Below are positions 25,032-33,791 of a DNA stretch of 64,000 nucleotides, in pieces. Below the pieces are notes generated by a model. It did no database searches. It saw nothing but the letters and a program-made list of their open reading frames with translations, and was not told the origin of the DNA. Every line of letters starts with the position of its first letter. The stretch's first letter is position 1. The position numbers and the translations under genes were made by a program. Source of the DNA: Terriglobales bacterium (GTDB lineage Bacteria > Acidobacteriota > Terriglobia > Terriglobales > Acidobacteriaceae); the NCBI GenBank assembly GCA_035561515.1, contig DATMXP010000045.1, forward strand, positions 1-64,000. The letters are read 5' to 3'.

Positions 25032-26618
25032 ATGACTCTACCTCGCCCTTACGGGTTCACGCGAGCCTTAATCGTTCTCACCCTGAGCCTGGCCTTCACC
25101 ACGAATGTTGTGGCGCAAGCCGTCAAACTGACAGTCGATACCTCACGTCCGGGGGCGACGATCGATCGCAACCTCTTCGGCCAGTTTGCCGAGCACCTCG
25201 GGCTAGGGATCTACGAAGGTGTGTGGGTGGGGCCGGATTCGAAGATTCCGAACACGCGCGGGATTCGCAATGACGTCGTTGCTGCCTTGAAGGAGCTCAA
25301 AGTCCCGAACGTTCGATGGCCCGGCGGATGCTTCGCCGACGAATATCACTGGCGCAAAGGCATCGGCCCACTCAATCAAAGACCTGCAACTCTCAATCCG
25401 AACTGGGGCGGCGTTATTGAACCGAACACCTTCGGCACGCACGAGTTCATGGACTTCGCGGACCAAATCGGCGCCGAAGCCTATATCTCCGTGAACGTCG
25501 GGTCGGGTACTCCTGCGGAAGCGGCGGACTGGTTGGAATATCTCACCACGAATCAGCCGACACAGCTCGCGAAAGAGCGTGCGGCGAATGGGCATCCGCA
25601 GCCGTACAAGATCAAATATCTCGGGATAGGCAATGAAAGCTGGGACTGCGGCGGAAACATGACGCCCGAGTACTACCTGGATCAACTCAAGATTTACAGC
25701 CGCTTTGTCCGCAACTTCAATCCAGCGCAGCAGGAAAAAGACAAGATGCTGAAGATCGCTGTCGGGCCGGGTGGAATCGAGCCTCGCTGGACCGAATGGA
25801 CCGAAACCATCATGAAGGCGTACGAGAAGCATACGTGGAGTTGGGATATCGATGGGCTCTCGATGCACAACTACACGGTGATCAAATGGCCGCCGGCATA
25901 CAAGTCTGTCGGGTTCGGCGAAACTGAGTATGCCGAGATCCTGAAAAAGACCCTGGAGATGGATGACCTGATCAAGACTCATTCGGCCATCATGGACAAG
26001 TACGACCCGCAGAAAAAGGTCGCGCTCGTGGTCGATGAATGGGGCGCCTGGTACGAGAAATTGCCCGGCACAAAGGAAGGTTTCCTGATTCAGCAAAACA
26101 GCCAGCGCGACGCCGTTCTCGCAGCCCTGAATCTGAACATCTTCGCCCGTCATGCCGACCGTGTGCGCATGGCCAACATCGCGCAGATGGTCAACGTGCT
26201 ACAGGCGATGATCCTGACCGACAAAGAGAAGATGGTTCTTACGCCGACGTATCACGTATTCAAGATGTATGTGCCATTTCAGGATTCCACTTTCATTCCT
26301 GTCGCGTTCGACGCTGGGATCTACAAACACGGCGAGATCACTTTGCCGCGCGCAGATGCCATTGCGGCCAAGGACAAATCCGGCAAACTGTGGCTGGCCA
26401 TCACGAACCTTGATCCAAACCAGACGCTCGAAATCGAGGCGAATGTCGGCGGCAAGGCAGCGAGTGGCGAAACTCTGTCGGCCCCGAAGGTGGACAGCGT
26501 GAACACTTTCGATGCGCCCGAAACAGTTTCGCCAAAACGCTTCTCTATAAAGATACAAAATGGAGCACTGTCTCTGAAACTGGCGCCCGCGTCCGTAACA
26601 GTCGTCTCGGTACAATGA
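25032..26618 (+). CDS. GH51 alpha-L-arabinofuranosidase, exported
   Basis: This 528-aa protein should release arabinofuranosyl side chains from arabinoxylan. It has a signal peptide (about 1-28, ending NVVAQ), whereas many GH51 enzymes are cytoplasmic. DRNLFGQFAEHLG near the N-terminus, GIGNESWDCGG with acid/base Glu202, and VVDEWGAWYE with nucleophile Glu336 are the GH51 landmarks. The 134-residue spacing fits the family. The C-terminal beta-sandwich (about 380-528) is also typical. GGAG lies 9 nt before the ATG. It completes the xylan set with GH10 and CE15. The next gene starts 5 nt after its stop. Confidence 0.9.
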   Translation: MTLPRPYGFTRALIVLTLSLAFTTNVVAQAVKLTVDTSRPGATIDRNLFGQFAEHLGLGIYEGVWVGPDSKIPNTRGIRNDVVAALKELKVPNVRWPGGCFADEYHWRKGIGPLNQRPATLNPNWGGVIEPNTFGTHEFMDFADQIGAEAYISVNVGSGTPAEAADWLEYLTTNQPTQLAKERAANGHPQPYKIKYLGIGNESWDCGGNMTPEYYLDQLKIYSRFVRNFNPAQQEKDKMLKIAVGPGGIEPRWTEWTETIMKAYEKHTWSWDIDGLSMHNYTVIKWPPAYKSVGFGETEYAEILKKTLEMDDLIKTHSAIMDKYDPQKKVALVVDEWGAWYEKLPGTKEGFLIQQNSQRDAVLAALNLNIFARHADRVRMANIAQMVNVLQAMILTDKEKMVLTPTYHVFKMYVPFQDSTFIPVAFDAGIYKHGEITLPRADAIAAKDKSGKLWLAITNLDPNQTLEIEANVGGKAASGETLSAPKVDSVNTFDAPETVSPKRFSIKIQNGALSLKLAPASVTVVSVQ

Positions 26619-26622
26619 ACGC

Positions 26623-27423
26623 GTGCGATTGCTCAGGGCCTTACGTTCGGTTGTAGAAAAGGTCGTCCCGGATCGAATACTTGCACCCTTGATGGCCGAG
26701 CGCTCGCGACGCCATCAGGTGCAATATCTTCGCAATGAGGGTTTCATCGCGCTCGCGGACACTTTCATTGCGCACAATGGCCTCGAAGTGAAACATGGCC
26801 CGTTCAGGGGCATGCGCTACACGCTGCCTGCAGCACGTCATCGCATCGTAATTCCAAAGCTCCTCGGATGCTACGAGCGAGAACTGCACGGTGTCGTTAC
26901 ACAGGTTCAGCAAGGTGACTACGACGTCATCGTGGATGTCGGGTGCGCGGAAGGCTATTACTCGACAGGCCTTGCGCTAACAACAAAGGCCAAGGTCATT
27001 GCCTTCGACGCCGAACAGATTGAACTTGCGCACGCGCGAGAAATGGCAAGAGAGAATCGAGTCGAGGATCGGATCGAGTTCCGTTCCTGGTGCAACGCCA
27101 ACGCTCTCATCGAGATTGCTCGCGCATACCGACGCCCGTTTCTCCTTTCCGATTGTGAAGGCTATGAAGTTTCGCTTTTCACCCCGGAAGTAATCGCCGA
27201 ACTTCGACACGCCGATCTTCTGATCGAACTGCATGGCGACGCGAAGCCGATCTTCATGCTTCGTTTTGCGCAGACTCACCGAGTGGAAATCATCTGCTTC
27301 AACGGCGACAACCGTGGCGATTACGAGCAACTGAAGACCCTTCCGCCTGACAAACGTGCTCAGGCAGTCAGCGAATTGCGAAGCGCGCAGGAATGGCTGT
27401 GGGCACAACACATCTCCGACTGA
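26623..27423 (+). CDS. SAM-dependent methyltransferase-like protein
   Basis: This 266-aa protein has a class I methyltransferase motif, VIVDVGCAEGYYSTGLA (about 105-121), followed by an acidic residue at the end of the second strand (IAFDAEQ). An N-terminal region of about 90 residues precedes it, with basic helices. The substrate is unknown; the fold recalls FkbM-like enzymes. The GTG start has no Shine-Dalgarno site, but TACAAT lies 6 nt upstream (26611-26616), overlapping the GH51 stop, so the message may be leaderless. An alternative ATG lies at 26692. Confidence 0.65.
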   Translation: MRLLRALRSVVEKVVPDRILAPLMAERSRRHQVQYLRNEGFIALADTFIAHNGLEVKHGPFRGMRYTLPAARHRIVIPKLLGCYERELHGVVTQVQQGDYDVIVDVGCAEGYYSTGLALTTKAKVIAFDAEQIELAHAREMARENRVEDRIEFRSWCNANALIEIARAYRRPFLLSDCEGYEVSLFTPEVIAELRHADLLIELHGDAKPIFMLRFAQTHRVEIICFNGDNRGDYEQLKTLPPDKRAQAVSELRSAQEWLWAQHISD

Positions 27424-27580
27424 ACTGTGCGCTTAAGCGGACTTCATTTCTTGTTTAGGACAATTCGAGATCGCTGCAATCGCAGTGCCGTATTACGGAG
27501 CAAATCTGCTTTACGATCTCTTTACGAATCCGTGCGCGACTTGTGAAAAGTCGGAGTGTTAAAGCGATTGAGGTTGCAAG

Positions 27581-27868
27581 ATGCACGGATCGCGCAAGAT
27601 CGTTTGGATCACTTCTTCGCTGATATGCGTTGCGATCCTTGCAGCCGGAATTCTTCACCTCACGCATACCTGCCAGCTATTTGAGAAAACCGGCTCGGAA
27701 GTCGGTTGCACTTTGTGCACGCTCTCATTTCAGATTCTGATCCCGCAAGTACTGACGATGGTCACGCTCGTGCTGATAAGCAGACAGCAAGGCGTTGCGA
27801 TTCTTTCTTCTTATACGACACGCTATTTTGCGCTGCCTTGTTCGCGGCCGCCGCCTAGCAATTCCTGA
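27581..27868 (+). CDS. Small two-helix membrane protein, unknown
   Basis: This 95-aa protein has a hydrophobic helix at about 8-25 and another at about 50-68. Between them lie CQLFEKTGSEVGCTLC, and the C-terminus is PCSRPPPSN. A Cys-x2-Cys pair between two helices plus an RxPP tail resembles small metal-associated membrane proteins, but I cannot name a family. The ribosome site is poor (AGG 9 nt upstream). Translation is plausible rather than certain. It precedes a small secreted-protein gene by 90 bp. Confidence 0.4.
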   Translation: MHGSRKIVWITSSLICVAILAAGILHLTHTCQLFEKTGSEVGCTLCTLSFQILIPQVLTMVTLVLISRQQGVAILSSYTTRYFALPCSRPPPSNS

Positions 27869-27957
27869 TCGCACTGTCCTCAGAAACATCAACTCAGGAG
27901 GATTCAATCTCCTGTCGTGCGCGTGCGGATATGACCGCACTCAGAAAGGAAATTGTT

Positions 27958-28407
27958 ATGTCCCGCGTAATGAGAATTGCTGCAGTGTTCGTTGCCGTCC
28001 TGGCGATGACGTACATAGCGGTCCCGGCGAATGCCCAGGCCGTAGACAACGTAAAAGTTCACTTTGATCACCCGGTTGCTGTTCCCGGCCAGGTACTCGC
28101 TTCCGGAGATTATGTGTTCCACGTGATGGACCCATGGTCCGCGGTCAACACGGTCCTGATTCGATCGGCTGACAATAACCGGTACATCGGCTACTTCCAC
28201 ATGGTTCCGACGGAGCGCAGTACGGATGCGAAAACTGAGGTCGTGCTGAACAGCCCGGATGCAATTGGATTACGTACTGTCCGCGACCTGTTCGTGGCCG
28301 GCAACCGCCAAGGACTTGAATTCAAGTACTCCCGCGGCGATGCGTCGAAGCTCGACCAGATGGCCACGAATCTTGGCTATGGCGAAACGGTCGCGAACGG
28401 CTTTTAA
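27958..28407 (+). CDS. Small secreted protein, unknown
   Basis: The start at 27958 has AAAGGA 7 nt upstream and opens a signal peptide (about 1-26, ending ANAQA). The 149-aa product has a beta-rich domain with KVHFDHPVAVPGQVLASGDYVF, a pattern common in small acidobacterial secreted proteins in which a strand, the word LASGDYVF and further strands form a compact sandwich. No function is known. It ends with a strong terminator. Confidence 0.65.
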   Translation: MSRVMRIAAVFVAVLAMTYIAVPANAQAVDNVKVHFDHPVAVPGQVLASGDYVFHVMDPWSAVNTVLIRSADNNRYIGYFHMVPTERSTDAKTEVVLNSPDAIGLRTVRDLFVAGNRQGLEFKYSRGDASKLDQMATNLGYGETVANGF

Positions 28408-28430
28408 GTTTACCCCCTGTTTAGCCCCCT

Positions 28431-28462
28431 GGGCCCACCGTAAAAAGTGGGCCCGATTTTTT
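28431..28462 (+). terminator. Rho-independent terminator
   Basis: GGGCCCAC (28431-28438) pairs with GTGGGCCC (28447-28454), followed by GATTTTTT. Confidence 0.9.
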
Positions 28463-28474
28463 GGTGCGCCGAAA

Positions 28475-28813
28475 TTACTTCGGCTGCTTCTTCCCTTTTA
28501 TCTTGAGCTCAATCATCTGCCCGTCGAAGTTCTGGACGGTCATTACTTTGGCTTTCTCATCCACCTTCGCCGGTAGTTCTTTGTTGATGGTCCAGTCCAT
28601 AAAGGTCTTCACCGGACCGCTCGCCTCGCACATGTAGAGGATGTCGCCGATGCGCATCGACATTTTGTAGCGGTCGGAGTTTTCGGGATGCTGTACGCTG
28701 GCCGCGAGCTTTTCGAAGGACACGACTCTCGCAGTCTGGAAGCCTTCCTGAGCACAAGCAAACACAGCGATGAAGACCATGATGCAAGACAGCGCTGTTA
28801 GCCGTTTATTCAT
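28475..28813 (-). CDS. Small secreted protein, unknown
   Basis: This 112-aa protein has a signal peptide (about 1-21, ending FACAQ) and a short beta-rich body ending in a Lys-rich tail. AAGGAG lies 8 nt before the ATG. It is convergent with the upstream plus-strand gene across the terminator at 28431. The pattern MSMRIGDILYMCEA is not one I can assign. Confidence 0.6.
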   Translation of the reverse strand: MNKRLTALSCIMVFIAVFACAQEGFQTARVVSFEKLAASVQHPENSDRYKMSMRIGDILYMCEASGPVKTFMDWTINKELPAKVDEKAKVMTVQNFDGQMIELKIKGKKQPK

Positions 28814-28867
28814 CTATGTCTCTCCTTGAGGTCGAAAAGTATACGGGCTCGGCACAAGGCGGGCGAA

Positions 28868-28897
28868 AGAAAAAGGCGCGCTATCATCGAGCGCGCC
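28868..28897 (-). terminator. Terminator of the TPR gene
   Basis: On the minus strand GGCGCGCT (28897-28890) pairs with AGCGCGCC (28882-28875) and is followed by TTTTTCTTT. Confidence 0.85.
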
Positions 28898-28925
28898 ATG
28901 GGTGCGACAACAGGAGGGTTCGTGG

Positions 28926-29867
28926 CTAACTGGCTTTCAGCTTCTTAACAGCTTCGGGTCTCGCGAAAGCATTCACCGGACTATGGCTGTTGTTGGCCAT
29001 CACCTTCTGCCAGTACTCCTTCGCCTTGACGGCGTCGCCGGCTTTCTCGTGCGCCTGTGCCAGCATCATCAGGATGAATGGATCCTGCTGATTTGCTTTC
29101 TCCAAGTCGGCAATAGCGTTCTTGTAATCGCCACCGTAGTAGGCAACATACCCCGTGAGATAGGGCAAGAATTCAGCCTGTTGGGGATTGTTGGCCTTTT
29201 CGAGCGCGGTTTTGGCGGCCGCTACATCTTCCTGGACCTTTGCCTTATTTCCTCGACGGGCGGCGATACGCGCCTGCGCGTGCTCGAAACGAAACTTCCA
29301 GAGTGCCTTGTCCGTGTCCTTCATGTCCGGCTTCCGCAGGGCAGTCTTGTAACCAAGCCGGTACCATTTGTCAGCGCCGTCAATGTCACCCGACTCCAGC
29401 ATGATGCGAGCGAGTTCATTGGCGACGCCGGCTGCACCTTCGAAGTCGTTTTTCGCGAGGGCAGAGTCAAACGCCTGCTTGTGGTACTTTTCGGCTTCCT
29501 TCGCTTTTCGCTCGAACGCGTACGACACGCCCATGACGCGCAGCGCACGATTCTTCTGCTCCGGTGAAGCCAAGTCAATCGCCTTCTCCAGGTGCTTGCG
29601 GGCTTCGGCGTAGTCTCCCTTGAGATCGAGGGCCATACCGGATTCGAGGTGAGCTTCGTAGAGATTCGGGTTCTTCTCAAGCGCCTGCTGATACAGCTTC
29701 AGCGCTTCATCCTGTTTACCCTCGCTGTTTAGCTTTCTTCCCTGCTTAACGAGTTCAAGAGCCGGTTCAGATGGAGCCGACGTTTGCGGCGGGGCCGCCT
29801 GCGCCACACAAACCATAGTCACAAGGACCATGGCCATCCCTAGAGCAATTCCAGGAGCAAATTTCAT
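28926..29867 (-). CDS. Exported TPR-repeat protein
   Basis: This 313-aa protein has a signal peptide (about 1-23, ending VAQA) and at least five tetratricopeptide repeats. Examples are KLNSEGKQDEALKLYQQALE, SGMALDLKGDYAEARKHLEK and, near the end, LAQAHEKAGDAVKAKEYW. It is probably a periplasmic scaffold. An earlier in-frame start at 29936 is rejected because TATAAT (29880-29875) lies between it and the ATG at 29867. There are 7 nt between TATAAT and that ATG and no ribosome site, suggesting a leaderless message. Confidence 0.75.
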   Translation of the reverse strand: MKFAPGIALGMAMVLVTMVCVAQAAPPQTSAPSEPALELVKQGRKLNSEGKQDEALKLYQQALEKNPNLYEAHLESGMALDLKGDYAEARKHLEKAIDLASPEQKNRALRVMGVSYAFERKAKEAEKYHKQAFDSALAKNDFEGAAGVANELARIMLESGDIDGADKWYRLGYKTALRKPDMKDTDKALWKFRFEHAQARIAARRGNKAKVQEDVAAAKTALEKANNPQQAEFLPYLTGYVAYYGGDYKNAIADLEKANQQDPFILMMLAQAHEKAGDAVKAKEYWQKVMANNSHSPVNAFARPEAVKKLKAS

Positions 29868-29920
29868 GGGCGGGATTATAGCTGCCGGCGCGACGCTCGT
29901 GTAGCGGAGGGGATGAACAG

Positions 29921-29947
29921 AAAGGGCGTCGCCCAAAGGCGACGCCC
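29921..29947 (-). terminator. Terminator of transketolase gene
   Basis: GGGCGTCGCC (29924-29933) and GGCGACGCCC (29938-29947) form a perfect 10-bp stem with a CAAA loop. On the minus strand it is followed by TTTCTG, 18 bp after the transketolase stop. Confidence 0.75.
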
Positions 29948-29964
29948 CAAATCGACCTTCGAGA

Positions 29965-32064
29965 CTATTTCTTTAACAGCATCTTGGCCTGCTTCACTAC
30001 ATTCTCCGCCGTGAACCCGAACTGCTTGTAGAGTTCCTTCAGCGGAGCCGAAGCACCGAAGTCGCTGCGCGCGATGATCACTCCGTCAAAGCCGACGAAT
30101 TCACGCCAGCCGAGGTTTGTGCCGGCTTCAATCGCGATGCGCGCCCGCACCTTCGACGGAATCACCGATTCGCGGTACTCCGGCGACTGCTTCTGGAACA
30201 ATTTCATCGACGGCATGCTGACCACTCGGCTCCGAATCCCTTCGGCTACCAGTTGCTCGTGAGCGGCGACCGCAAACTGTACCTCCGAGCCGGTCGCGAT
30301 CAGCACGATCTCCGGGTCCTTCGAATCCGCTAACACGTAGGCTCCCTTTGCGACTCCTGCTGCGCTCGCGTACTTGGATCGGTCTAGCGTCGGTATCGCC
30401 TGGCGAGAAAGGATCAACGCCACCGGCGTGTGCGTCTGTTGCATCGCAACGCGCCAGCATTCTGTTACCTCGTTAGCATCGCCTGGTCTCAAATCGATCA
30501 TGCGAGGAATCGCGCGAATGGACATGATCTGTTCAATCGGCTGGTGCGTGGGCCCGTCTTCTCCGAGGCCGATGGAGTCGTGCGTGTAAATGAAGATGAC
30601 GGGCTGATCCATCAGAGCAGCCAGGCGTAGTGTATTGCGCATGTAGTCGGAGAAGATGAGGAACGTAGCGCCGTAAGGACGCAGCTTCGAAAGGGCCATG
30701 CCATTGAGAATGCCGCCCATCGCGTGTTCGCGGATACCGAAGTGCAAGTTGCGTCCGTGGTAATTGTCCGCGTCAAACGAGTTGCTCTCCTTAATCAAGG
30801 TCTTCGTTGAAGGCGCAAGGTCGGCGGCTCCGCCAACCAGCCATGGGACGTTTTTGGCGACCGCATTCAGAACCACACCACTGGTTTCGCGCGTCGCTTT
30901 GCCTTTCGCATCCGCCGGAAACGTCGGCAGATCTTTGTCCCAGCCGGACGGCAATTCGCCGCGCTGCATGAGTTCAAACTGCCCGGCAAGTTGCGGATTC
31001 GCCTTCTTGTACTCCGAGAATTTCTGGTTCCATTCGGCTTCCCATTTCTGCCCACGATCGACGGCTTTGCCCATATAGTTTCGGACTTCTTCCGGAACCA
31101 GGAAGTGCGCGTCCTCAGGCCAGCCGTACGCTTTCTTGGTAAGGCGAATCTCTTCCTCTCCGAGCGGCTCGCCGTGTGCTGCGGCAGTGTCGTGCTTGTT
31201 GGGCGCGCCCCATGCAATGTGGGTATCGACAATAACGAGGGTCGGGCGCTCGGTTTCCTTTTGCGCAGTCTTGATGGCGACGTCCAGCAAGGCGAGATCG
31301 TTGACTTCACTCACGCGCAGCACGTTCCAGTGGTAACCAAGGAAACGCGTTCCTACGTCTTCCGAGAAGGCCAGATCGGTGTTGCCTTCAATGGTGATGC
31401 GGTTATTGTCATAGAACCAGATCAGGTTCGAGAGTTTCAGGTGTCCGGCGATTGAGGCAGCCTCGCCCGAGATGCCCTCCATCAGGTCACCATCGCCGCA
31501 GATGGTATACACGCGATAGTCGATGAGCTTCTGGCCGTCTTTGTTGAACTGCGATTCCAACCAACGCTCGGCGATCGCCATACCCACGGAATTGGCGCAA
31601 CCCTGTCCGAGTGGACCGGTGGTGGTCTCAACTCCGGGCGTCAGTCCATATTCCGGGTGACCGGGCGTTTTGGATCCCCACTGCCGGAAGTTTTTTATTT
31701 CATCGAGAGACAGGTCGTATCCGGTGAGATGCAGCATGGAGTAAAGCAGCATCGAGGCGTGCCCGTTGGAGAGGACGAAGCGGTCGCGATTCGCCCAGTT
31801 CGGGTTCTTCGGATTGTGCCGAAGATAACGGTCCCAGATCACATAGGCGAGCGGTGCCAGTGACATCGGCGTTCCCGGATGGCCGCTGTTTGCCTTTTGG
31901 ACGGCATCCATGGAGAGCGTGCGGATGGTGTTGATGCATTGCAGTTCGAGCTTCTCGCCTGGTTTATCTTCGCTCGTCGGTCCACGTTTCGCAGCGGAAG
32001 CGGTATTCGCTTCCACCATATTCGCGGTTGCTCCCACGCGTGATTCGCCTGCACTGTTCGACAT
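29965..32064 (-). CDS. tkt: Transketolase
   Basis: This 699-aa thiamine-diphosphate enzyme moves two-carbon ketol units in the pentose phosphate pathway. Present are SGHPGTPMSLAPLAY near the N-terminus, the ThDP site GDGDLMEGISGEA followed by NNRITIEG, and the pyrimidine-domain signature HDSIGLGEDGPTHQPIEQ in the second half. Length is usual. The start at 32064 has AAGGTG 8 nt upstream; a longer in-frame start lacks support. About 40 residues before the core are an unusual Ala/Ser-rich extension. The ThDP-synthesis gene thiC lies directly upstream on the same strand, separated by a terminator-like hairpin. Confidence 0.95.
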   Translation of the reverse strand: MSNSAGESRVGATANMVEANTASAAKRGPTSEDKPGEKLELQCINTIRTLSMDAVQKANSGHPGTPMSLAPLAYVIWDRYLRHNPKNPNWANRDRFVLSNGHASMLLYSMLHLTGYDLSLDEIKNFRQWGSKTPGHPEYGLTPGVETTTGPLGQGCANSVGMAIAERWLESQFNKDGQKLIDYRVYTICGDGDLMEGISGEAASIAGHLKLSNLIWFYDNNRITIEGNTDLAFSEDVGTRFLGYHWNVLRVSEVNDLALLDVAIKTAQKETERPTLVIVDTHIAWGAPNKHDTAAAHGEPLGEEEIRLTKKAYGWPEDAHFLVPEEVRNYMGKAVDRGQKWEAEWNQKFSEYKKANPQLAGQFELMQRGELPSGWDKDLPTFPADAKGKATRETSGVVLNAVAKNVPWLVGGAADLAPSTKTLIKESNSFDADNYHGRNLHFGIREHAMGGILNGMALSKLRPYGATFLIFSDYMRNTLRLAALMDQPVIFIYTHDSIGLGEDGPTHQPIEQIMSIRAIPRMIDLRPGDANEVTECWRVAMQQTHTPVALILSRQAIPTLDRSKYASAAGVAKGAYVLADSKDPEIVLIATGSEVQFAVAAHEQLVAEGIRSRVVSMPSMKLFQKQSPEYRESVIPSKVRARIAIEAGTNLGWREFVGFDGVIIARSDFGASAPLKELYKQFGFTAENVVKQAKMLLKK

Positions 32065-32140
32065 CTTGTTCACCTTTCTATGAATGCGTAATCGCCTTTT
32101 TGTATATGACGGTCGCGTCAAACGCAAGGAACCGACGCCA

Positions 32141-32175
32141 CAAAACGCCGACAGCCGCACAATCGCGCGGCTGTC
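32141..32175 (-). terminator. Terminator-like hairpin after thiC
   Basis: On the minus strand GACAGCCGC (32175-32167) pairs with GCGGCTGTC (32158-32150) across 8 nt and is followed by GGCGTTTTG. It may separate thiC from tkt or allow partial read-through. Confidence 0.65.
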
Positions 32176-32203
32176 ATTCCCACTTCTAGCCCGAAATCCG
32201 GCG

Positions 32204-33673
32204 CTATTTCAGCGTCACCAATTTGTCCACCAACTCGGAGTAATCGGTTTTTTCGATGCCATGAACCTTTTTGTTGAACTCGTCGATCTTGGACGAATAG
32301 TTCATGGAGCAGAATTTCGGCCCGCACATCGAGCAGAACGCAGCCTTGTAATAGTCGCCACCGGGCAACGTCTCATCGTGCATGGACCGAGCCGTCTCCG
32401 GATCGAGTGACAGGGCAAACTGCTTTTCCCAATCAAAGGTGTAACGAGCGTAGCTGAGCGCGTTGTCGCGATCCTGCGCTCCGGGACGATGACGCGCAAC
32501 ATCGGCAGCATGTGCCGCGATTTTGTACGCGATAATGCCGTCCTTCACGTCCTTCTCATTCGGAAGCCCGAGGTGTTCTTTCGGCGTCACGTAGCAGAGC
32601 ATCGAGGCTCCGTACCAGCCGATCATGGCGGCGCCGATTGCGGATGTGATGTGGTCGTACCCAGGCGCGATGTCTATCACGAGCGGGCCGAGTGTATAGA
32701 ACGGTGCGCCAAAGCAGTACTCGACTTCCTTGTCGACCTGGTCCTTGATCTTGTCCATCGGCACGTGCCCGGGGCCTTCGATCATCACCTGCACGTCTTC
32801 TTTCCAGGCCTTTGCGGTCAGTTCTCCGAGCGTCTTGAGTTCGGCGAACTGGGCTTCGTCGCTGGCGTCGGCGATGCAGCCAGGGCGAAGTCCGTCGCCG
32901 AGCGAGAAGGAGACGTCGTATTTCTTGAAGATTTTTACGATGTCGTCGAAGCGCTCGTACAGGAAGTTCTGCTTATGATGGTGGGCCATCCACTGCGCCA
33001 GAATTGCGCCGCCACGGCTCACAATGCCGGTGATGCGCTTGGAGATCATCGGCAGGTACTGAATGAGCACGCCGGCGTGGATAGTCATATAGTCCACACC
33101 CTGCTGCGCCTGCTCTTCTATGACCTCGAGCATGATGTCGGCGTTCAGATCTTCGACGCGTTTTACGCGGGCGATGGCTTCGTAAATCGGAACGGTACCA
33201 ACCGGAATCGGCGAGTGGCGAAGAATAGCTTCGCGGATTTCATGAATGCCGCCGCCGGTGGAAAGATCCATCACCGTGTCGGCGCCGTAGTGGACCGACG
33301 TATGCAGCTTCTTCAGTTCTTCATCTACGTTGGAGGTAACGGCGGAATTTCCAATGTTGGAATTGATCTTGCATTTGGCGGCGATGCCAATCGCCATCGG
33401 CTCGAGTTCAGGATGGTTAATATTGGCCGGGATGATCATGCGGCCGGCAGCCACTTCGTCACGAACGGTCTCTGGAGAAATCAATTCCTTCTGCGCGACG
33501 TACTGCATCTCCTCGGTGATCACGCCCTTGCGAGCGAAGTGCATCTGGGAGAAATTATGGTCGCCGATGCGTTCGGCTTCCGCCCGGCGCTTTGCTGTCC
33601 ATTCCGCACGCGGCCTCTGAATCCAGCCGGATTCCCTGCCCGCGAGATTGCCGTTTCCGTTCGGGTTCGTCAT
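32204..33673 (-). CDS. thiC: Phosphomethylpyrimidine synthase ThiC
   Basis: This 489-aa radical-SAM enzyme converts aminoimidazole ribotide to HMP phosphate, the pyrimidine half of thiamine. The C-terminal cluster motif C447-x2-C450-x4-C455 (CSMCGPKFC) is present, as are NSNIGNSA, DLSTGGGI, RGGAI and IEGPGHVP. It is of the shorter class without the long N-terminal domain of the E. coli protein. The upstream 118 bp, shared with the divergent ccmE, contain no recognisable TPP riboswitch. A TGTGAC/TATAAT promoter lies there instead. Confidence 0.95.
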   Translation of the reverse strand: MTNPNGNGNLAGRESGWIQRPRAEWTAKRRAEAERIGDHNFSQMHFARKGVITEEMQYVAQKELISPETVRDEVAAGRMIIPANINHPELEPMAIGIAAKCKINSNIGNSAVTSNVDEELKKLHTSVHYGADTVMDLSTGGGIHEIREAILRHSPIPVGTVPIYEAIARVKRVEDLNADIMLEVIEEQAQQGVDYMTIHAGVLIQYLPMISKRITGIVSRGGAILAQWMAHHHKQNFLYERFDDIVKIFKKYDVSFSLGDGLRPGCIADASDEAQFAELKTLGELTAKAWKEDVQVMIEGPGHVPMDKIKDQVDKEVEYCFGAPFYTLGPLVIDIAPGYDHITSAIGAAMIGWYGASMLCYVTPKEHLGLPNEKDVKDGIIAYKIAAHAADVARHRPGAQDRDNALSYARYTFDWEKQFALSLDPETARSMHDETLPGGDYYKAAFCSMCGPKFCSMNYSSKIDEFNKKVHGIEKTDYSELVDKLVTLK

Positions 33674-33705
33674 TGAAAATCCCCTTTAGCTCTATAAAAA
33701 CCATC

Positions 33706-33733
33706 ATTATACGCTGCGTAAGTATAAGTCACA
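33706..33733 (-). promoter_or_regulatory. Putative thiC promoter
   Basis: On the minus strand TGTGAC (33733-33728), a 16-nt spacer and TATAAT (33711-33706) lie 33 nt before the ATG. There is no room for a THI-box between them. Confidence 0.55.
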
Positions 33734-33791
33734 TGGACCGGTGACACTTGACCCAACCTATTGTGCGAGTACAATTTAGTAGGTACCTCGA

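Noticed and set aside
32489..33676. 395-aa open frame opposite thiC
   Set aside because: Antisense shadow; ThiC motifs and start on the minus strand are unambiguous.
33674..33791. TPP riboswitch before thiC
   Set aside because: No CTGAGA core or paired arms could be found, and the interval is too short once the promoter is placed.
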